64,000 nucleotides of DNA from Syncephalastrum monosporum B8922 (lineage: Eukaryota > Mucoromycota > Mucoromycetes > Mucorales > Syncephalastraceae). This document shows positions 56,523 to 64,000 of this stretch, piece by piece. Made by a program: the position numbers and the translations under genes. Each line of letters starts with the position of its first letter. Positions within the stretch are counted from its first letter, which is position 1. The DNA lies in assembly GCA_000697355.1 (NCBI GenBank), contig JNEN01000829.1:62001-126000 (forward strand), written 5' to 3'. A model generated the notes under the pieces. It searched no databases. It saw nothing but the letters and a program-made list of their open reading frames with translations, and was not told the origin of the DNA.

Positions 56523-58332
56523 ATGTTCTGCGCGAGTAAGTATTGGATAGGTAAACTTTGGATCCACAGCTGATCGATGCCTCGTTTAGTCTCGGGAGAA
56601 GCACCACAGCAGCCCGTTGTGTCTGTGAAATCAGGCAACGTCTTCGAAAAACGCCTGATTGAAAAATACATTGCGGATCACGGCAAGGATCCTGTTACTG
56701 GCGAAGAACTCACCGCCGATGATCTGATCGAAGTGAAGACACGTAAATAAGAGACTTATGGACCCGTTGCGCTGTGTTATTGACTCTGTCTCGGTTTATC
56801 ATTGCTTTGACAAAGAATCCCAGGTGGTGCCGCCGCGTGCTCCCAAATTCACATCTGTCCCATCTATCCTGTCATCGCTCCAGAACGAATGGGACAGTGT
56901 GATGCTCGAGTCGTTTACCTTGAAGCAGCAGTACCAGCAAGTGCGTCAGGAGCTGTCCCACGCGCTCTACCAGAACGATGCCGCCACCCGTGTCATTGCT
57001 CGCCTGAAGAAGGAGCGTGACTCCGCACGAGAGTATGTCTGAACGCGCAGGAAGCAACCTCCTCTTAACTCATACACGGGAATACTGTAGGGCTCTTGCG
57101 AATGTGCAGGCGCATCTCGGCACGACCGCTGCTGCTCCTGCCCCCGCTGCGCAGCCCTCGGCTGAAAACATGGAGGTCGACGCGGCCGGTCTGCCTGCGG
57201 ATATCGTTGAAAAGATGGATCAGACCAGTGCAAAGTATGTGCCGTGGAATAGAGGAAAAAAGCGCGTGCCACTCATGAGCATATCTGTAGCCTGTCGCAA
57301 GGTCGCCGCAAGAGAAAGCCCCCGGCCGAGCACACGCCGGTCGACACCATCAAGACCTTTGAGCAGACTTCCACGATCCCTTCGATGCACACCTCCCGCA
57401 CGCCTGGCATCACTGCCGTCGACGTCGATCACAGCGGTAACTTCATCCTGACTGGCGGCGCTGACAAGCACGTCCAGATCTACGACCGCGCCAATGAAAA
57501 GGTGTTTGCCAACCTCACCGGCCACACCAAGAAGGTCACTGCCGTCAAGTTCCGCGGTCAGGAAGTCGAGAACGATGTCGCTCTGTCTGCCAGTGCTGAT
57601 AAGCACGTCCGTGTCTGGGTCCCTGGTGGAAACAAGGGTAAGTAAGAAGGAGGAAGAACTACGTGGTGACTGACACCCTTACTTCCCTCGCTCATAGGCT
57701 ACCAAATGGCACACAACGTGTCGGTGCACAGCGGCGAGGTGACCGGTCTGAGCGTGCAGCCGAGCAAAGACTACTTTGTGTCCTCGGGTATGGACAGCAA
57801 ATGGGCATTTTACGATTTCGAGACGGGCAAGTCCGTTTTGGAAGTGCAAGACGAGGAATACAAGGCAGGCTATACCACCATCGCGTTCCATCCCGATGGT
57901 ATGATCCTCGGTGCAGGCACGACCGATTCGACCGTGCGAGTCTGGGATGTCAAATCACAATCGGCTGTCGCCACCTTTGGTGGTCACACCGGCAAGATCA
58001 ATGCGCTCGCATTTTCTGAAAACGGCTACATTCTTGCGACTGCCTCTGAGGACAATCTCGTCAAACTGTGGGATCTTCGCAAGCTGAGCAACACAAAGAC
58101 GTTCACCCTCGACGAGGGTTACAAGATCAACGCGCTCTCGTTCGACTACTATGCTCAGTACCTCGCCGTTGGTGGTTCGGGTGTCCAGATCCTCAAGGCC
58201 AAGGACGGTGCTTCGCTGGCCAGCTTTAGCGAACCCACCGCGGAGGTCACCGGTGTCAAATGGTCTCCTCTTGCGGACAGCTTGCTTGCGGCCGGTATGG
58301 ACCGGACAGTGCGGTACTATAGCGCTCCGTAG
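56523..58332 (+). CDS. PRP19: Pre-mRNA-processing factor 19 (Prp19, U-box/WD40 E3 ligase, 502 aa)
   Basis: Six exons: 56523-56535, 56590-56742, 56816-57032, 57091-57234, 57291-57637 and 57698-58332. The 13-base first exon joins to make [17 protein letters not shown], the start of the U-box (about residues 1-55, with [19 protein letters not shown]). Next comes the coiled-coil tetramerisation region ([37 protein letters not shown]), then seven WD40 blades ([64 protein letters not shown]). It is the scaffold of the NineTeen complex in the activated spliceosome and a ubiquitin ligase. Intron 2 appears to end CAAAG rather than CAG or TAG. The total is close to the human 504 residues. Confidence 0.97.
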
Positions 58333-58620
58333 CGGCATCCAATGAGGAACGGAAGCAAAGAAGAAAAAAGGAAAAAAAAGAAGACATAAAAGACAACGCG
58401 CGATGTATGTGTGTGTATATATCGTCATCATCTCTCGCTCAAAGAAACAATGGAAAAAGAAAGCCTGGACTGGTTTCTGCCTTGAATGTATAAACATGGA
58501 CACGCGTAGAAATGCATAGTATATTAATAACGAATAAGGTTAAGCGATAGCGAGAGCAAGAGCGACAGGGGGAAAGAGAAATGCTGTAGACAAAGAAGCC
58601 AGTGTGCGAGCAGTAGCGAC
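58333..58620. other. Convergent 3' spacer
   Basis: About 290 bases between PRP19 and the minus-strand peroxin-like gene. It is A-rich after the PRP19 stop, with nothing further seen. Confidence 0.6.
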
Positions 58621-60496
58621 TTAGTTGGATGCTTCCACGGACGGAGGTGGGTCAGGTATGCGTACGCATTGTCGCACCCATCGTCGACGGCGCGTGAGTC
58701 TGTTTTGTCGATCGGTGTCGCTGCCGCTCTGGTTGCCGGAGTATTCCCAGGTATTGTTAGTGTAGACCCACCCTCCTTCTTCAGGTGATACAAGAAACTG
58801 AAACTCTATGTCAGTAACCTTTTTAACGTGTCAACGTGTCATGCTGGTACCTCTGTTCACGGGAAATGGGGTTGAGTCACACAAGATTAAAATTTCTGCC
58901 GTTTTTTCGACTTACCAACTCCAACTGAATCATCGACCCACGGGCCGGTCGTATCTAGCCGCCAGTTATCTTGGATCCAGCGATAACCTTTCGGCGCCGG
59001 CATGTCCTCTTTTGGCGGCAGCTGAACCGTACCCGAAAGATCCGACCAGGGGCTCCGTTCATTTTCGAGCATCTATTGACCATCATAAAACATGGATAAT
59101 ATCCATCAGATGATAAGTACAAAAAAAGATAAAGTTGCTCCTCACGGGATCACTGGTGATTACCTGGGGCGCGAATCCGCTTCCGGTCCACCAGCGCTGA
59201 TTTTCAAACAAGGACGTCTCGTGCACCCGGCTAGCTTGGCTATGCTGTTTTTCGAGCTGGGTGTACCACTGCGTCGCCAGATCGAGCTGGGTCTGGCCGT
59301 ATTCCATCGCGTGCGGCAAGAATTCCTGGAGAATGATCTTGGCGAATCGTGTGTTGACCATAAAAAGCGACAGACCTCCTACGAGGCAGATCATATGGAA
59401 GGGCACGAACCAGACAAGCAGGGCAAGACCGAGGGTGGAGGCGAGCACGAGTTGCAGCAGCCGCATCGTCTCTGCCTCGTTCGACCAATCAATGTAGTGC
59501 ATGTTGGCCACCGCAGCGTCGTAGAGGTCGCTCACCTCGCCCATCATGTTTTGCAGGTTCTGCATGTTGCGCAAGTACTCGGGCGAGGTCTCGTCAATGG
59601 CAGGAAACAGCGAAGTCGCAAAGTTGTAGACGAACGCACCGCGACGGCTGGTCGTTGCTTGCGGTGCAGCGGCCACACCTGCGGCCGTGGCAGCCGTGGC
59701 AGCCGACGCGGTGGTGGCAGCAGCAGCAGAGCCGGCGTGCATCGACCCGGCATCGCTGCGTGTGCTTGGCGAGGTGGACGGGGACATGGAGGCGGGCGAG
59801 TCACTGTCAGGCGTGGGTCGCGTCGGTCGTTGGTGGCGTTGCTGGTAGAAGCGCATCATCAGGTGAAGAAGACCGGCTTGAGGGATGAAGAGCAGAAGTT
59901 TGGGGTACAAGCCTATGTGTGCGAACACAGACAAATGAGATCATTTCCCCGGGTTTTCTAAGTCGTGTTCTTACACAGCATACAATAGATCACCATGGCG
60001 ACCATGGTATCCATCGGTTTCTCCCAGCTCAGCAAGAGCAACAAGGCATCACGGAACCAGAACATCGGTCCACACCGTGAAGCAAAGCGTGCAAAGTTCT
60101 TGGCTGACACTTGTGGGTTGAGCGGAGGCAGGTTGGCGAGATATTCGCAGGGTGGGTCGGTGCCGTCGGCAGCCCGGATGGCAGCTGAGACGATCACGTT
60201 CTGGATCTGTTCCGATGTGGTCGTTCCGCTTTTCAAAGTTGTCGAAAGTGACCGCAAGGTCGACGGAGAACTCTTTTTGAAAGGGCATTTTGGTACGCGT
60301 GCTTCGCAGCCCTGGTGGCATACTTGACTGCAATCTAGAATCGATGAGTACAGGGCTGAGGTTGAGATTGCTGACGCTTCTTGGTACCTTTGCACTTGAG
60401 GCCCTGGTGGCGCAGACCCCAGAGCAGACCATGACAGGCGTCGCAATAGGTCAAGCGACCGAAGGAGGCTTCCTCAAACCGATGGTCGATAGCCAT
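58621..60496 (-). CDS. C1 domain plus Pex24/Pex30-type peroxin with dysferlin domain
   Basis: The start is MAIDHRFEEASFGRLTYCDA (complement of 60494-60496) and the stop is the complement of 58621-58623. The N-terminus is a C1 zinc domain split by an intron: H-x12-C-x2-C-x13-C-x2-C-x4-H-x2-C-x6-C (last spacing usually 7). Then follows the peroxin region: FARFASRCGPMFWFRDALLL, LYPKLLLFIPQAGLLHLMM, an Ala/Ser/Thr-rich insert, IDETSPEYLRNMQNLQNMMG, and a membrane hairpin (LASTLGLALLVWFVPFHMIC). The C-terminus is a dysferlin-type domain (FENQRWWTGSGFAP, SPWSDLSG, PKGYRWIQDNWRLD, GWVYTNNTWEY, RRRRWVRQCVR). Pex30-like proteins shape ER and peroxisome-biogenesis sites. C1 suggests diacylglycerol or phospholipid sensing. 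About 500 aa. Confidence 0.9.
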
Positions 60497-61290
60497 TAAC
60501 GTAAGAATGACTGCGAGTGAAGTGAGGGAAAAGAGTCGGTCCCAACCAAGAAGGTCTTATTTTTGAAAGACACGTGAATATGAGGCGGTATTGGACTATG
60601 CGCAACTGCAGCACAAATTATTGCGACCGAAAGAGGAAAATAGAAAGAACAGGTGCTGCATTATTTCAGCGCATCTTGGGCGTTCCACGCACGACAGTGA
60701 GTGTGCTCATCGACAATTGTCTTCCGAGATAGCGCGTGTTTATAAGCGATCTATACACAAGCACAGGGCAGGGCTGTCTGATGAACTCTTTCACTCTCTA
60801 GTGCGAACGCACACACCAAGAGCAAAATTAACTCTGGGTACGGGCAGATCTGTATGTAATATAGGGACTAGTGCCGGAAGTGGCTGACAGTATGTCCCAC
60901 TTTTGCCAGCCTTCTGAGTGTTTAGTACGGCCGATTTTCACGGTCAACTAGAGCCAAAGAAGCGCACGGTCCGTCAGTGTTTTATTCGGCATTATCAAGG
61001 CAGAAGCGGTTCGTGCGATACACTGTGTAAAGCTCTGCAAATGGCTCGATTGACATTGCAAGTATCACGTGCCAATGATAAAACAGAATTTGTGAGCCAT
61101 TATAAAGGATTATCTCGTTGCTATTATGAGGTGATGGGCCTGTGTTTATGTAGTCAAAAAGAAAGGGGAATGTACAAAATTATAGTCTAGCAGCGTATGG
61201 GGCGAAGTCAATGGGTAAACGACATGTAAGCGTGAGCGTGCGGAAGATTGGGATGCATAAGTGTATACAGATGACATGCTATGGAGAGAT
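60497..61290. other. Spacer upstream of the peroxin-like gene
   Basis: Promoter side of the minus-strand peroxin-like gene, followed by the 3' flank of RCF2. No gene or repeat recognised. Confidence 0.5.
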
Positions 61291-61976
61291 TTACTGGGGC
61301 TGGGAGACCGCCTTCTTTTGCTCGACAGGAAGCTCCAGAACGGCACGAAGCTGAGGATCAGGCTGGTCGACCCACTGGTTCTTCTTATCCTGGTCACCCA
61401 TGTAGATAGACAAACCAGCTGAAGCCATCAAGACAACAATGGTGACAGCCTGGGCATACATACGCGACTGAACCAGCTTCTGCTGGGTGGTCAGGTAGCG
61501 GTTGGAGAAGGTGTAAGCAAAGGCGCCGGCCATGGAGGTAGCCCAGGAGAGACCAATGATGGACCATCGGTTGTCGTTAATGGTCTCCAGAAGACTGCTT
61601 TCCTTGCCATGCTGACCCCCTTGCAAATGCTGGACCATTTCTTCGTCGGTGTAGCCCAACACGCGGTTCTCATATGCCGATGAGGCACGGTCCGCACCGA
61701 ATAGGTAACCTGCGCTCGCACCTGAAATAGATAAGGTACATAGGTCAGACACAGTGACAACAAATGGTATCCAGAAATCATTCTATACATACCGGAGACA
61801 GCCATCATGGACTGCATGGGTCGACTCAAGGCACGGAAGTCAGGCGAGCGGCGGAAGGTAAGCACGGTGGCAACCGCACCGAGACCGAGACCGACAGCAG
61901 CGCCCTGAAGACCAGACCACAAGGCACGGCTCGAACGCTCCTCTTCTTGCTGAGGCGACAAGTACTTGGCAGGCAT
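61291..61976 (-). CDS. RCF2: Respiratory supercomplex factor 2 (Rcf2, HIG1 domain, 204 aa)
   Basis: Two exons, 61793-61976 and 61291-61721, with an intron at phase 1 inside SGASAGYL. The start is MPAKYLSPQQEEERSSRALW. The N-terminal half has one hydrophobic pair (GAAVGLGLGAVATVLTF, then MQSMMAVSGASAGYLFGADR). The C-terminal half has the HIG1 hairpin NRWSIIGLSWATSMAGAFAY, YLTTQQKLVQSRMYAQAVTI and VVLMASAGLS, with the QSRMYAQ motif characteristic of the Rcf family. In yeast, Rcf2 sits in the mitochondrial inner membrane and modulates cytochrome c oxidase and the III-IV supercomplex. It is divergent from the deacetylase gene across about 440 bases. Confidence 0.94.
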
Positions 61977-62416
61977 GGTGAATGAAGAGATGGAAAATAG
62001 GTGATGAGAGAGATGCGCTGTCGAAAAGGATTCGAGAACAACAAAGACAAAAGTAAACACCAAAAAAAGGGACCCGTTTCTTTTATTCTGCGTGGTCGGA
62101 GAACATCGGGGTTGCGCACGCCTAAAGGTTTTTTCTTGCTACATGAAATCATTCGATTTTGGCGACTCTTGGATATATCCAGAATTATGGTATTCTCAAA
62201 ACATGGGGACCCCACTCCCTTCTCCACACATATAAAATGAAAGGCGAGACAGAAGATGGATTCTCTTTTTTTCCGTTTTCTTTTTGGGGTGCTTTCCACC
62301 CGAACGAGGCGTTTCTCAGAAAAGAAGGAGGAGCGACCCAAAAAGGGAATGGCGTCATTTGGGCCACGACATGAGCCAATCATGCGCATGAAATATCTCC
62401 TTTTCTCTTCCTGACT
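61977..62416. promoter_or_regulatory. Shared RCF2/nagA promoter with a CCAAT box
   Basis: This is a divergent intergenic region of 440 bases. CCAAT at 62376-62380 lies about 37 bases before the nagA-type ATG in the forward sense, a plausible Hap-complex site. A pyrimidine tract CTCCTTTTCTCTTCC directly precedes that ATG. No other gene is visible. Confidence 0.45.
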
Positions 62417-63773
62417 ATGCCCACGGTTGGCCACCCAGACGACACGACCATCTACAAACTCGTCAATGCCCGTCTTTTGATTGACCATCAGCTTGTGACG
62501 GACCAGTATCTCTGGTTCCAGGGCGGCCGCATCATTGATGGCCGCACCACCTTTTTCAGCTTCAACAAGGAACCCGATGTCCTGATTGACGCGCAGGGCG
62601 CCATCGTCGCTCCCGGATTTATAGACGCCCAAATCAACGGTGCTTTTGGCGTCGACTTCACCGAAGCGACGACGGAGGAGGAGGTTGACAGGGTCGCGCA
62701 GGGCCTTGTCCAGTACGGCTGCACCGCGTTCTGCCCGACCGTGGTCAGCTCGGCGCCCGAGGTCTATCGAAAACTGCCTCTGCTGAGCCAGCGGCAGGTG
62801 CCCGGCGGCGCTGAGTTGCTGGGCGCCCACCTCGAAGGTCCGTTCATTGCGACTGAGAAGAAGGGTGCGCATGACCAGGCCATCTTCCAGACCGCACACT
62901 CCATCGACGCCATCGAGGCCGTGTATGGCAAGGGCTTCGAGAACCATACGCGCATCGTGACGCTTGCACCCGAACGCATGCAGGACGTGATACCCAAACT
63001 CGTTGCGAAGAATATCACGGTCTCCATTGGCCATTCCGCGGCTACGATGGAAGAGGCCGAGGAGGGCATCGCTCTCGGCGCAAACTTCATCACCCATCTC
63101 TTCAATGCCATGAAGCCTGTAAGCTAACCAACCCATACCCTATACACTACTGTACTATACTGCAGTGAGTGCATGTATGCTAACGCTCTCAATGCAGTTT
63201 CATCATCGTGATCCAGGTATGATCGGCCTACTGGGTGCCACCACGCTGCCCAACCCAGCCCGCATGGAGCACCATCCCGACCGATCCGCCACCACAGGCA
63301 ACAATGCCTTTTCCGTCGACCCGCGCCCTTTCTACGGTATCATCTGCGACGGCGTCCACGTCCATCCCAACTCGGTGCGCATCGCCTACTACGCTCACCC
63401 CAGCGGCTGCGTGCTCGTCACCGATGCACTCTCGGCAGCAGGCCTGCCGCAGGGCGTGTATCGTCTCGCTGACCGCGAGGTGGAAACCAAAGGCAAGAGC
63501 GGCGCCTATGTCAAGGGCACCGATACTCTGGCGGGTAGCACTACGTCAATTGATACCTGCGTCCGCAACTTTAAGAAATTCACGTCCTGCACCACCGTCG
63601 AAGCCCTCGAGGCCGCCACACTGCATCCGGCCCAGATGCTCGGGATCCAGCACCGCAAGGGCACGCTGCGTCCCGGATCCGATGCTGACTTTGTCTTTCT
63701 CGACGATGACCTCCATGTCCAACGCGTCTACCTTCGTGGTCAATGCGTCCATGATGTCCATGCGAAGCAATAA
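62417..63773 (+). CDS. nagA: N-acetylglucosamine-6-phosphate deacetylase (425 aa)
   Basis: Two exons, 62417-63118 and 63198-63773 (intron at phase 0 between MKP and FHHRDPG). It removes the acetyl group from GlcNAc-6-phosphate, the second step of cytosolic N-acetylglucosamine use and relevant for chitin recycling. An amidohydrolase fold is shown by APGFIDAQINGAFGVDF, the metal ligand Glu in AHLEGPFI, His in SIGHSAATM, His in THLFNAM, the substrate loop DGVHVHPNSVR and the catalytic Asp in LVTDALSAAGLP. The C-terminal HPAQMLGIQHRKGTLRPGSD with ADFVFLD is family-typical. Length and order are normal. The flanking RCF2 gene is divergent. No other amino-sugar gene is in the window. Confidence 0.96.
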
Positions 63774-63948
63774 AATCATAATGAGACTTGTCAAGCGTGC
63801 GATACAGTCACAGCGAATTGGTAAAGATGGATAATTTATTATATTACAGTACATACAGGTAGTAGCAATATCAATAGTAGTGATATTGGTGATAGTGATA
63901 ATAGTAGTAAAGCTGAGGATACAGGGCTGGCTCACATGGGTGCGCATC

Positions 63949-63982
63949 TACTCCTTGCTGATGGCCCGGCTGGCCCGCATAT
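63949..63982 (-). CDS. Possible last exon of a minus-strand gene running off the right edge
   Basis: Reading leftward, TTTAATTCAG (a good acceptor, complement of 63983-63992) is followed by an open stretch encoding MRASRAISKE and a TAG stop (complement of 63949-63951). It is convergent with nagA and in the right place for a neighbour's 3' end. With ten codons visible the call is weak, and no product can be named. Confidence 0.3.
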
Positions 63983-64000
63983 CTGAATTAAAGCCACTGC

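Noticed and set aside
61826..63136. Long minus-strand open frame (over 430 codons) across RCF2 and the deacetylase gene
   Set aside because: It runs antisense through well-supported exons of two genes and their promoter. The text has no family features. The length comes from high GC in the deacetylase gene.

Overview
The window is nuclear DNA of a filamentous fungus, most likely an early-diverging one of the Mucoromycota (Mucorales-like). It is intron-rich, with short introns of about 50-130 bases that mostly start GT and end AG. The conserved genes are fungal or pan-eukaryotic: Nha1-type antiporter, samB/Mub1, Ste12 with C2H2 fingers, Thp3, Abp1, Rcf2, Trs85 and Prp19. The assignment below the level of fungus is an inference from gene content and style, not from a marker gene. 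All exon limits were read by eye from splice signals and reading-frame continuity.

Layout. 1-7.5 kb: Nha1 antiporter (minus, cut by the left edge), an unrecognised two-membrane-segment protein, and samB/MUB1. 7.5-14.1 kb: gene-poor DNA with a dispersed element carrying a possible cloverleaf RNA, a GC-rich repeat, and a decayed pogo-like transposon. 14.6-24.8 kb: Zn2Cys6 regulator, a proline-rich membrane-anchored surface protein, and TRS85/TRAPPC8. 24.8-29.1 kb: a transposon graveyard (Tc1/mariner relic, inverted-arm element, 26-bp tandem array, TE protein relic). 29.1-34.4 kb: a very compact block of isochorismatase-like hydrolase, COA8, a histidine phosphatase, a TMEM97-like EXPERA protein and the farnesyltransferase beta subunit RAM1. 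34.4-37.8 kb: gene-poor, with the second cloverleaf element. 37.8-42.1 kb: THP3 and ABP1, convergent with 30 bases between stop codons. 42.1-50.9 kb: gene-poor, with an LTR-like relic and a decayed gene of unknown family. 50.9-64 kb: STE12, a secreted fasciclin protein, PRP19, a C1-peroxin-dysferlin protein, RCF2, N-acetylglucosamine-6-phosphate deacetylase, and possibly the last exon of a further gene.

The genes do not form a pathway cluster. They are housekeeping and signalling genes (ion homeostasis, splicing, mRNA export, TRAPP trafficking, prenylation, respiratory-chain assembly, peroxisome/ER membrane, amino-sugar catabolism), separated by islands of decayed mobile DNA. The most unusual signal is a 70-82 nt segment found twice, at 8.74 and 35.35 kb. 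It can fold as a closed three-hairpin cloverleaf, and its 7-bp closing helix is kept perfect by two compensatory base-pair changes.
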